The position numbers and the translations under genes were made by a program. The notes under the pieces were generated by a model. That model saw only the letters and a program-made list of their open reading frames with translations. It was not told the origin of the DNA and made no database searches. A DNA stretch of 55,069 bases from Gnetum montanum (lineage: Eukaryota; Streptophyta; Gnetopsida; Gnetales; Gnetaceae), in assembly GCA_015680685.1 (NCBI GenBank), contig MNCI01022504.1:487860-542928 (forward strand), read 5' to 3'. This document shows positions 46,401 through 55,069 of the stretch, in pieces; the first letter of the stretch is position 1; each line of letters starts with the position of its first letter.

Positions 46401-49400
46401 ATACTAAGTAATAGGTTACAACTAATAAAATCTAATTCAGTTACTTGTTTTTCCACCATACTGTGAAATATTTGGTTAAAACTTACAAATCTAAGAATGC
46501 TGGATACTAGAGCTCAACAAGGCCTGGTTGGATAAGTTATTCTGTCTCAGATTGTTAATTTCTTTTTTATGTGCCCAGCCACTATAAAACGGGGTTTCCT
46601 GTTCTTTAAAAAAATTTTAAAAAAAAAAGTTAAAGAGGATGTGTCTAGTTTTATTTGAAGGAGCCTTTGCATATCTGTCATTAGTAAAATATATGAATGA
46701 ATACATTACCTTGCATAACTGAGAAACAAGGAGAGTGAAAGGATTTTGACTGAAATATAAAGAGAAGAATAACTTGGATGATGAAAATAAACTCAACGAA
46801 ATATAATTTTTTTCAAGTTAAAAAGGATTCTTCAATTAAGTAACTGAAAACAATGTCTAGTTTAAGGCAGGTCGGATAAATGTGGGGCAAGTCCTGCTTG
46901 AATTTGGAGAAAAGAAATTTCATTGGAGTTTCATGAAGCAGATTAAGAGGAAAGAAAGAGGATAGCCAATATTAACAACAACATTTAGGCCAGGGAAAAA
47001 ATGGATAAGCTGAATTGCCAATCCAACAGACTGGTGGATGTTTCACTAGCTTTCAAGATAAATGACCTATTTAAACGTGCACTGTTTATAGTTTTGATTG
47101 ATGACATTAATTTGACTGTAACATAAAATGCACAAGGTAGGCAGTCAACTGACATTAGTACCTTCTATGTTTTAGTCACAGTATGGTTCATGCTTACTTT
47201 GCATCAGTACAATATGTTTACTCTTCAAAAAAGCATAAATGTTGCTATATGAGATTTTCTCCTTAATATTTGAGGAGTTTCAGCGGATTTCAGTTAAGGT
47301 GTTGCATTAAATTTATGTCACCAAACATTTTTAGCATATAGTTCAAGGGGAACCCTAAAAGATGTATGTCAAACCCAATGAACTTTGTATCAGTGCAGCA
47401 AAATTACTTCTTCAAAATCTATAATTCTTTAAGAAAAATAAACAAATAAATTAATGACCAAAACTGCCATATTTCTAATTGTAAAAACATTACATTTCAC
47501 AACAAAAAATTTCATGTCATTAGTGATTTCTAATTCTTCTTCTTCATCATCCTTGCCTTGTAAAAACATCAGTATTTTGTAATTGCTGCTTCGCAAACTT
47601 TATGAAGCAGTAATAACAAAATACTGATAAACCATCAAACACAAAAGAAAACAAATTGAACTCAACTATTTTTTTTTTATTAAGCCCTAAACCCTCTTAA
47701 ATATGTTAGACTGGTTCACTCTACCTAGTATCATTTGCATAATTCCTAGATATCCACATTGAGATTGAACATATTGCTTGCTGGATTTTCACAAACAAGT
47801 CACACCTCACTGATATGCACTTCAATGTTTCATGTATAGGCTTCAACTACAAAAAAAAAAAAAAAAATCATACCTCATCTTGTTCATACAAGAGATAGTT
47901 GTCAGTAAAATACTTGTGTGTTTCAAGTCCATTTTCAAGCATCTCTGGATCAATAGGCCCAATTATACCAATAATACTGGCAAGTAAAGTTGCTACTGAA
48001 TCATTTTCAAGCAGCATCTGATGTAAAGAAAAACTAGGGTGAGTGATAAATATAAATCAAAGACACAATCAATACTACCATGCAACAACTAATGTAATAA
48101 AAAACTCATGAGAAGAAATTTTCCTGCATTTCATAACATGAGTCTCATTTTTAATTCAGTGGGAGAGCAGGTGGCTACTACAAAATTTATATTAGTTGAC
48201 CTGCAAATAAGTATCCTTGAGCTACCACACTATCAGCAGTTTAAATTTATAATGAGCAAGATAGAAAATGAAGATGATAAAAAGAAATAATAACTAGATA
48301 TTGACATTCTACTCTATTGATTTTTAGTGAGTCTGGCCCCTCATATGTTTACGATATTCAGGGGAAATGATCACATTCAACCATTAAAAATAGTATTGTT
48401 GTTTCCATGATTTCATATCTATGAATCAGATTATTATTTGTTATTTGATTTTAGTTATAACTGCCCAAAAAAAGTGTTTATTTCAACAATTTTGCAATAT
48501 GTCCAAGCCAGTTCCCTTTTCCCCTATTTTTTCACTTTTTGAAAAACCAGAAATTGCTGGGTCCAATTCAAATATGATTTTGCCAGATATGCACAAAGAA
48601 GTAGAGCTTCTAAAGTCTTCCCACAAGAGAAACTCAACATCTTCATACTAATATGTTGTCTAAATGCAGAATAAAACATGTACAGTTCAAGAATATCAAG
48701 GAATTAGCTTCAACAATTAGCAGGCAGATAATATCACAATGGTGTGCTCTAAGTAGGATACACTGTCATTAGAAATCACCATTCCAGTAATAGATTATTG
48801 AAAAAGTAAACTTCAAATGGAGAAATCTAGGATATTAAATTGCATTTTAAAAAACTCAAATTAGTCACTATAAATACTTACATTTCCATAGCAAAGCTCA
48901 GCTAAGATGCAGCCAAGTGACCACATGTCAATTTTTTCATCATAAGAAAGTCCAAGAATAACCTCGGGTGCACGGTAAGCTCGTGACTGTACATATGTAG
49001 ACAAATTATCTGTCTGGAAGCAACTGCTTCCAAGGTCAATAACTTTTACTTCACAAAGACTGAAATTCTTCATAAGAATATTTTCTGGCTTCAAATCACA
49101 ATGAATAAGCCCAATACCATGCAAGAAATCCAACGATTCCAAGACTTGGATAGCAATGGACTGATTAAAAATTCAAAAAATCACAAAAAAATACATCATA
49201 TACAAAATCAAATCCTATAGCTTTCTTGAATGTAAGAATAATATTTTATGAAGGGCTGGCAACCCATCAAAATTGACGACCAAATTAAATTACCTGCAAG
49301 TGAGGCATATTAAAATATTCTTCCCTTCCTGACTCTTTATTAAATGTCTGAAATTCATATAAATTAGCTCTCAAAAGTTCACATACAATGAAAAGATGTT

Positions 49401-52400
49401 CCTGTAAAAATTATCATTTCAACAGTTTAGTCAGAAATTTTTCAAGATACCAATAGCAAAATATATGATGCATTATACGTGCTTAGAAATACTTAGGACT
49501 TGCTTGTCAAATATTGCAGTAGACTGGTAGGACACATGACCTACCAACAGAAAAATAAAAATAACAAAAAGTAAAAATTAAAAATAATCTCACAAAATAC
49601 TTTAGGGCTCCTATTTAATAGCATGCAAGGTACTTTATCTCAAATTGCAGTGAGAATGAGTGTGTAAGGATGAATTCATAGTTGGCTATGTGAAAGAAAA
49701 TATTGCCTAAATAACTAAGTGCTTATGTAGAGTGTGAGCTTTGTGTCCCTTGTAGATCAAGCAAATGATTTTCCTAAGGGTTGGAAATATTATTTTGTAC
49801 CTTGAAGTTTGAAAAGGAGAAACAGCCTAAAGGTAAAAGAGAACTTAACCTTTGTTAATAATGTTGGATCATATACTTTTTATTTCCAGTATTTCTCTAA
49901 ATTACCTCAATATTGATGTGTATTAAAAGAAACTATAGAAATAGTCATAAAGACACACAATATATTGATGTGTATTAAAAGAAACTTACCCGATAATAGA
50001 AATAGTCATAAAGATGCACAATCTATTGACGTGTATTAAAAGAAACTTACCCGATAATAGAAATAGTCATAAAGACGCACAACATGGTATTTGTCAGCAG
50101 GATCATGTCTATTGACATATTTGAGAAGCTTTATCTCGTCTAAGCTTTGATCCAAAAAATCCTTGTTATTTTTAATTACTTTCATGCACACATCCAATCC
50201 TGTGTGTAGGTCATGTGCTTGAACGGCATTGCTAAAGGCAGCTGATCCTAAATGTTCAATGACTTGGTATCGGCCTGCTATAATAGAATTTATCTCAATT
50301 GGAAAATCCTTTTCTGCTTCATATCCTGTCCTGTCAACAAAAAATTATAATAGAACACATTGATCAACATCCATAGAGAAAGAAATAACTAATAGATAGA
50401 ACTAAAACAAATATAAAGCAATATGGTGTTCAAAACCATAATTTATAGTTAAACCTGTTTTTCTTAAGAATAATTTTCAAATCAAACTCCTCATTGTCAT
50501 CTTCAATGACGCTCTCTATTAGATTATTATCTTCAGCATCAACATTTACAGAGTCCTCCAATACAGATATGCTTTGATTTTCTTTTAGCACATCTTCACT
50601 GGTTTCTTTGACAAAATGGCAATCATTGCGTGTTTGATATGTTCCACATAGCTGCTCAAGATGATTTATGCTGCGTACTGCTTTATCCTTCATGCTGCTG
50701 GTAGAAGATGACCTACCAGATTTCTGAAAAGCTACAACAAATTTAAAAACACTGTATCACGTATTAAATCAGGCATTTCATTTATCAACAATTTTTCTAT
50801 GTAAAAAGAAGATTATGGCAATGCCATGTGCTCTTAAAAATAATAGGCTTGAATGGAAACTTGCTTGAAACTCTTACATCTACTAGATTTTGAACCAGTT
50901 AATGCCAATGGAGGATGCTGGAAATCTCTGGAAGGCAACTTGAAAATTTCATCCTTCTTTGAAAATTTATGAGTATGTGATGGTGAACTACGCTTTTCAA
51001 CGTACTCATCATCTGAAGTTCTTGATGTAGGTTCTTCTGAACATGCAAAAATGGTTGAAGCTAACAACTGTTGTAAAGTTTTTCTTTGTGGTTCATTGTT
51101 TCCAGCAAGAACTGTCTTGTTACCTGTATCTGATATTTGTATTTCATGATCAGAGATGTAAGATGAACATTTTATAGGTGAAACATTAGGTTTCTTTGAA
51201 TCCAATGTTATACTTTCATACTCTTTAACATCACAAATCATTTGTTCCAAATCAGGCTGTGCTCTTACTTTGTACAAATCTACCACTGATTTCAATTCTA
51301 GTACCTCTTCTTCTGACATGATATTCCCATCTGCATTTCCAAAATCCTCTTTTATATTGCAAACATTCTCAAATTTCAAATGCTCCTCGTCATCAACCTG
51401 AGCAAGCCTATTATTTTGAAACCATTTCTCGTTATCAAGCACCTGCCTATGACAACTGGCATCATCATCACCTTCAAATGCAGAGGAATCCCAATGCTGA
51501 CAATGCTCTTCAATTTCAGATTCACTCAAAGATGAACAATCGCTATCACGGGCTGTTGAGAAGTCATCAGATAACTCTGAAAAACAAACGAAAGGTTGAC
51601 TAACAAGTTATAAAACATAAAGTTCAACTTTGTGACGGAATTCCACATCACTTAAACACTCTTCACTCTTAAAGACAAGCAACTAGAAATTATAGAAATA
51701 AGCATTATATCTCCACTGTCTAAAGTCTAAACCATGACTGAAGTTTCAACATTCAATAATTCCATACATTGCTTCAAGTGTTATTCCATCTGAAGCATCT
51801 ATCACTTCAACAAAAATGCAAGCAATAACTAATACAGTACATCTAGCTTTTCATAGAGGCTAATCACGAAAAAGATCTCATGTAGCTAATCTGATATTGT
51901 TAGGACAAGGATAGGATGCTAGGACAAGGATAGGATGCTGACAAAGAAGAACTAATACAGCACTAAATTGACATAAACAAGGCTGCAGTTTCAACTGTCA
52001 CATAATCAAGGCCTCAGTTTCAGCTATGTTGGCTGCTCATCAGATTAAACATTCAAGAGATAAATGGTACCAGATATAAGCAATGAATTATGAGCTATAA
52101 TTTACATGCACAAATCCAAATTCCTTGGAGAAATCGCATAACAGAGAACAAGAAGCAACAGAAAATGTGACATTCTCTACAGCAACAAAAAATTTAAAAA
52201 ACAACCCCCCAGAAAATCCAAATATAGAACCACGGCAGGCATGCACATACTGCAGGGTAGTGATCATGGGCTGATGCTAAAAAAATCGGCCTAAAATAAT
52301 TTCATATTTAATGAGTTCAAACTATTGAATTGTACACTGCACCTTTTTCTGCAGAGGGAGAAAGCATATCCAAGTCAAGGTCGAAAAAACCTTCAGGGGT

Positions 52401-52622
52401 TTTAGAAACTGTCAAAAACTTGTCAGAATCAAAGCTACTTCTGGTAGAATTTCCATCGCCCACGTTATAATCTTCCGAAGCCTGAAGTCTCACCAGGGGG
52501 AGCTTCGGCAGGTCATTTGCCTGCACGGCCATAAGCTCCTCCTCCAAAACACTTTCAGTCAAATTGAAATTATTCCTTTTCAAGAAAGCCATTATGGCCT
52601 CTATGTTGATCTCCGGCTCCAT
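43241..52622 (-). CDS. DYRKP: Plant DYRK-type (DYRKP) protein kinase, eight coding exons
   Basis: The coding sequence is the complement of 52,343-52,622, 50,878-51,576, 50,455-50,731, 50,051-50,330, 49,294-49,401, 48,882-49,160, 47,874-48,017 and 43,241-43,426. It totals 2,253 nt and 750 residues, with consistent phases and GT-AG introns. Residues about 4-32 form a LisH-like helix pair ('INIEAIMAFLKRNNF'). Residues 94-418 are acidic, Ser-rich and probably disordered. The kinase domain is about 439-742: glycine loop LGSAAFS (446-452), Lys469, Glu484, catalytic HCDLKPEN (Asp570, Asn575), DLG (590-592) in place of DFG, activation loop S-T-Y (602-604) in place of Y-x-Y, and APE (612-614). It closely resembles Arabidopsis At1g73460/At3g17750/At2g40120. 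DYRKs phosphorylate Ser/Thr after autophosphorylating the loop Tyr; a Chlamydomonas relative affects starch and lipid storage. It is shorter than the roughly 1,150-residue paralogues. All key residues are present, so it should be active. Exon joins are by eye. Confidence 0.93.
43640..44250 (-). mobile_element. LINE fragment (RTE-like), reverse strand, in the last kinase intron
   Basis: On the minus strand the pieces run in the order of a LINE reverse transcriptase C-terminus: 'METLRNTLKSKGLRISRSK' (44,220-44,180), 'EEQEVIQCKQFRYLGSLV' (44,145-44,090) and 'KESHLRWLGHVLTRSENAPV' (43,785-43,725). It is 5'-truncated and frame-shifted, as usual for LINE debris. RTE clade is my best guess from these motifs. 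It lies antisense to nothing and in the same direction as the kinase transcript. Confidence 0.7.
45250..45960 (+). mobile_element. LINE fragment (RTE-like), forward strand, in the last kinase intron
   Basis: The RT motifs are in order: 'VPIYKNKGNIQ' (about 45,387-45,419), 'DIKLISHTMKFWARVIE' (after a one-base shift), 'QESTVSENKFGFMPRRS' (45,504-45,553), 'AIFLLQKLMEEF' and 'MIFIDLEKAYNRVP' (45,622-45,663). It is antisense to the kinase gene. Stops and a frameshift show it is inactive. The catalytic F/Y-x-D-D block downstream is decayed ('CMLFVDTKEM'). Confidence 0.75.
46000..47873. other. Rest of kinase intron 7
   Basis: No gene, ORF or named repeat is seen. It contains A/T-rich runs, including an A/T run near 46,605-46,630 and the A run at 47,851-47,867. 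Confidence 0.5.
47874..48017 (-). CDS. Kinase exon 7 (residues 642-689)
   Basis: The acceptor is ctttacatcag|ATG and the donor GAG|GTATGA, phase 0. It encodes 'ENDSVATLLASIIGIIGP' and 'THKYFTDNYLLYEQDE', the CMGC-insert region. A 17-bp A run follows on the plus-strand low side inside the intron (47,851-47,867). Confidence 0.93.
48882..49160 (-). CDS. Kinase exon 6 (residues 549-641): catalytic and activation loops
   Basis: The acceptor is tttaatcag|TCC and the donor AAT|GTAAGT, phase 0. It carries HCDLKPENIL, the DLG metal site, 'STYVQSRAYRAPEVILG' and 'DMWSLGCILAEL'. Confidence 0.96.
49294..49401 (-). CDS. Kinase exon 5 (residues 513-548): hinge
   Basis: The acceptor is ttttacag|GAA and the donor CAG|GTAATT, both phase 0. 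It encodes 'EHLFIVCELLRANLYEF', the hinge between the two lobes, followed by 'YFNMPHLQ'. Confidence 0.95.
49911..50084 (-). repeat. 61-bp tandem repeat spanning the exon-4 splice donor, three copies
   Basis: Copies begin at 49,911, 49,963 and 50,024. The second and third are 61 bp apart and nearly identical; the first lacks 9 bp (ttacccgat or equivalent), which removes its donor. The third copy is the real exon end and intron start. The second carries a full copy of the last coding bases and the donor CGG|GTAAGT, displaced 61 bp into the intron. Confidence 0.95.
50051..50330 (-). CDS. Kinase exon 4 (residues 419-512): N-lobe
   Basis: The acceptor is ttgttgacag|GACAGG. It encodes 'RTGYEAEKDF', the glycine loop LGSAAFS, the ATP-binding Lys in 'VCMKVIKNN', the C-helix Glu in 'SLDEIKLLKYV', and 'RLYDYFYYR' at the end. 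The donor is CGG|GTAAGT. The exon's end and donor lie inside a 61-bp tandem repeat. Confidence 0.95.
50455..50731 (-). CDS. Kinase exon 3 (residues 327-419)
   Basis: The acceptor is ttgttgtag|CT. A nearer ttttcag would create a stop at the join, which decides the choice. It encodes 'QKSGRSSSTSSM' and the acidic 'DDNEEFDLKIILKKN', the segment that precedes the kinase fold in plant DYRKP. The donor is AG|GTTTAA. Confidence 0.85.
50878..51576 (-). CDS. Kinase exon 2 (residues 94-327)
   Basis: The acceptor is gtttgtttttcag|AG and the donor T|GTAAGAG. The product is polar and acidic with Ser clusters ('DSDCSSLSESEIEEHC', 'SRTSDDEYVEKRSSPSH'), a likely disordered regulatory region. Codon 94 is shared with exon 1 (GAG). 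Confidence 0.88.
51901..51938 (+). repeat. 19-bp perfect tandem duplication in kinase intron 1
   Basis: The unit taggacaaggataggatgc occurs twice in a row. No function is suggested. Confidence 0.9.
52343..52622 (-). CDS. Kinase exon 1 (residues 1-93)
   Basis: The start ATG is at 52,622-52,620, and no in-frame ATG upstream gives a family-like start. It encodes the LisH-like segment 'EAIMAFLKRNNFNLTESVLE' and an acidic stretch. The donor is G|GTGCAG, weaker than the others, leaving phase 1; two nearby GTs would break the frame. Confidence 0.85.
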
Positions 52623-53250
52623 GAAACCTTCTCTAAATACCTTACCCAGAAATCAATTCCAGACGGGGAATATCCAGCATCCAGCAACAGCATCAAATCG
52701 ATCAAATAATTCGGATTTCTGCATGAAACCGGTCACATTTTTAAACAAAAAAACAACTTTTTTTTCTGGCAACCCATTCATGATCTACGGTCTGCACATG
52801 CTATGACAGACAGAGGGGACTGAAAGAAGAAGAAGCAGCAGCAGGGCAGTGCAAGGCATTGGCAGGACAAAAAGTGTTGAAAATACCAGAAAAGCAGAGC
52901 CGGTGAGGGACGCTTGGAAAGAAGAAAAAGGAAAGGGAAAGCAGAAAAAGTCGTGGNTGGTTCCTGATTTCCGACCCAGAATCTGAATTGCAATTTCATG
53001 GCCGTTGGCTGGTCGTCGTCTCCGCTCATGATTTTTGCTGATTTTCAACTCACAGAGCGAAAGAAAAGTGGGTTTGTTTGTTGGTAGTTGCATTTTGGGT
53101 TTTAGTTTGGTTTTTGACGAGATCCATGAAAACCATGTTTTAATCTGCTTGTACTGTGTCTGCATCTTCTCTTTTATTGCACATCATTAGCCCCACCCGC
53201 CTCCACTTGCCATTCTCATTCCATCATCATTCCGTTCTGAGCCACACCAT
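52623..53250 (-). promoter_or_regulatory. 5' leader and probable core promoter of the kinase gene
   Basis: The region upstream of the ATG is richer in GC than the surrounding DNA and has CT-rich tracts on the minus strand, typical of plant 5' UTRs. A tract of CTG and CTT repeats followed by TTTCAG|TCC (about 52,820-52,850) resembles a splice acceptor, so a 5' UTR intron is possible. No clear TATA box was found. One base is undetermined (n at 52,957). A 126-residue minus frame across it (52,785-53,165) is probably a chance or upstream ORF. Confidence 0.5.
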
Positions 53251-54223
53251 GATTCCTTTTCTGAGAGGAAAGGGGATGTTAGAGGATGCTTCCTGTGAAA
53301 GAGAGAATCTGCAATATCTTAAATTTTGATTTTTGGTAACGTGGGTAAGGTTTTAGGTATTGACAATAATAGGTAATGCTTCTTGTCAAAGAGCAGAACA
53401 CATGTTTGTTAATATGTCACTTTCCATCCACTGGCATTGTATCATGTACCCCCCTTGCTTTGCTGAGAAACGGAATCTAATCATCTTGTCATGGGAAGTT
53501 GGGGAACGTTATTAGGTTGAGGGTTGAAATTGACGCCCATGAATACAATTTTTTAAAACTTTGGTATAAAAAATAAGATAGGTTATCATTTTTTTCATTA
53601 CCTTGCAAGTTAGCCATGCATCTTTCCGACCGTTATAACTAAATTTTATTTAAAATCAATTTTAAAGTACTAAATGAGAAACCATGTGAATGAGGGATTC
53701 AACACTTTGCTAGAGTGTGCAATTTGTGGTCTATAAAAGGAATTTGAAACTGGTCCAACAAATGTAAGTATAAATTTCAGTTTCAATTCATAAATGATAG
53801 GTTTGATTGGAAGAGGAACATTGAGACATGTGTCACTTGGGGATACTATTAAAATATACATTCAAGAACTATGGCATCAAGTAGACCTCTCAAAATAGTA
53901 TGTAATCATCAAATCCCTTACTTACCTTAATGGTTAGCTCATCATAGATGGGATAAGGGCATTAAGATGATGACTACCATATAGTAGTATCTAATGTTGT
54001 TATTTTGGCAAGACATTTCTATGGCATGTGATAGGTGCAATGTTAGTAACAAAAATTAAGATTATCAATGGATTGTTTTTGTTTGTACCTAATCATTGTT
54101 GAAGTAGGCACATGTCATAGCCATTTGGTGATGAAGACAACGATTTGTTATGAGTAAGCTATATGATTGTAGTATGATGAAGCATTTGTATACACAATCA
54201 GTGGAGTGTTCTTTTAACAATGA
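53251..54223. other. Intergenic stretch right of the kinase gene
   Basis: No gene or recognisable repeat is seen in this AT-rich sequence; the frames present are short and featureless. Confidence 0.5.
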
Positions 54224-54376
54224 GTTTGTTAGCCTAGTGGTAAAACACTTAATTTGGAAGCTCTATATCATGGTTTTGATTATAAGGGGCAATGCTAAGT
54301 TATATAAAGTTTTAATTGGACTATATATCTTGGGGTGTACCTATGTTTCACTTATTTTGGGTTCCAACACCCCCTA
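54224..54376 (+). mobile_element. tRNA-derived SINE
   Basis: Polymerase III boxes are visible: A box 'tagcctagtgg' (54,230-54,240) and B box 'ggttttgatta' (54,272-54,282), spaced as in a tRNA. Downstream lie 'gggcaatgctaagttatataaag', 'cttggggtgtacc' and the end 'gggttccaacaccccc'. This layout resembles the Au-type SINE of plants, as I recall it. The non-tRNA tail is shared with the copy at 40,955-41,097. Confidence 0.7.
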
Positions 54377-55069
54377 ATAGTGGAAAGTTCTCTTACATAG
54401 GTTACATATGTAGTGATTGATTTGGAGACTAGAGTCTTGGCTTCCTATGACCTAAGCTTACATACTTATCTTTTGATTGTTTTTTTTTTTTCAATGGAAT
54501 GAAATAAAATTAAAATAAGGTTGAAATGATGAAATGCATAAGACTAATGAGACTTAATGAAATAGATTAAACAACTATTCTTGATTTTATTTCTTGAAGA
54601 TATGAAGAGAGAGATGCATACATTAAACTAGAGAAAGTGCATTTAAAAAAAAAGAATGAAAGAGAGAGAAATGAACATATATAATGAAGAAAAATATAAA
54701 TTATACTATTTGCTATAGCTTGAATACAATGATGTATCAACCAATTTACTATAAGCACATTGAACTCTCAAACTCTTTGAGAAGATTTCATGTTGAGGAG
54801 TTGCTTATGGCAGTCTTGACTCTACTTCAAGATGAGGGAGGAGTTCCTCACATTCTCTCCTATGATGACATTCTTGAAGGTAGAGGTGCTTAAGAGCACA
54901 CTCCACTTCTTAGAGGAGTTATCTCTTCTCTTGACTTTCTAAATTCTTTCTTCTCTCTTGATCCTCTCTTCTTCTTGGTGCATGATTCTTGCTTGTTAAC
55001 ACAATGGTCACACACCTATTTATATAGCTTTTGGAGGGTGGTTGGTTAAACTGTGTTTGAGTAACTTAA
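54377..55069 (-). promoter_or_regulatory. Right-edge stretch with a reverse-strand TATA promoter, probably an LTR
   Basis: On the minus strand TATATAAATA (55,017-55,026) is followed by a GA-rich leader ('gaagaagagaggatcaagagag'), as in LTR R/U5 regions. A plus-strand 69-residue frame at 54,684-54,893 crosses it. Neither LTR end is within view, so the element cannot be named. 54,377-54,680 shows only AT-rich sequence. Confidence 0.4.

Noticed and set aside
49990-50022. Copy 2 of the 61-bp repeat as an in-frame 33-nt micro-exon (IVHLYDYFYYR)
   Set aside because: It has a donor, but the AG before it is only 28 nt from the previous donor, too short for a plant intron, and there is no pyrimidine tract.
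52785-53165. Hydrophobic 126-residue minus-strand ORF as a gene
   Set aside because: It lies in the kinase leader, spans an undetermined base and repeat tracts, and shows no family motif.
54224-54300. A functional tRNA gene
   Set aside because: A and B boxes are present, but the sequence does not fold into a cloverleaf by eye and continues into a SINE tail shared with another copy.

Overview
The window looks like nuclear DNA of a seed plant with a very large genome, most likely a gymnosperm such as a conifer. The evidence is one plant-type kinase gene with GT-AG introns, an AT-rich sequence crowded with old, stop-riddled LTR retrotransposons, LINE and SINE remnants, and a 4.4-kb repeat-filled intron. 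The species is an inference; no organellar or bacterial sequence was seen.

The one gene that looks intact is on the minus strand at 43,241-52,622. Eight coding exons join in frame through GT-AG introns into 750 codons plus none lost (751 including the stop). They encode a plant-specific DYRK-type (DYRKP) kinase of the CMGC group with a LisH-like N-terminus, a long acidic and Ser-rich middle and a C-terminal kinase domain. Its last intron carries two LINE fragments in opposite orientations. Its fourth intron carries a tandem repeat that has copied the splice donor.

Positions 1-40,900 are a retrotransposon nest. Family A is a Ty3/gypsy lineage with an Asp-type primer-binding site and a long region after integrase. 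It appears as the LTR end at 1-293; element E1 (LTR about 4,180-4,772, pol 5,600-7,726 and 12,446-13,830); the gag-RT fragment E2 (about 14,780-17,385); the nearly complete E3 (20,152-33,451); and the reverse-strand E4 (LTRs 17,942-18,946 and 36,805-37,650). Family C is a second gypsy type, with an LTR at 4,797-5,585 and a gag-protease block plus LTR at 33,452-36,010, all reverse strand. A gag-only LTR element (7,727-12,440, reverse strand) sits inside E1 pol, flanked by the exact 5-bp target duplication GATAA.

Between the elements are a broken NPF (NRT1/PTR) transporter fragment (about 1,900-2,205), a short unassigned frame (1,558-1,728), and a repeat-poor island (13,831-14,760). Two tRNA-derived SINEs lie on either side of the kinase gene (40,955-41,097 and 54,224-54,376). 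The right edge carries a reverse-strand TATA promoter that probably belongs to another LTR.

The most unusual signals are the duplicated splice donor in the kinase gene, the gag-only element with its intact insertion footprint, a repeated AGACATCT/AGATGTCT motif shared by two LTR families, and an LTR-like promoter with twin 12-bp palindromes placed just before the long extra coding region of E3.
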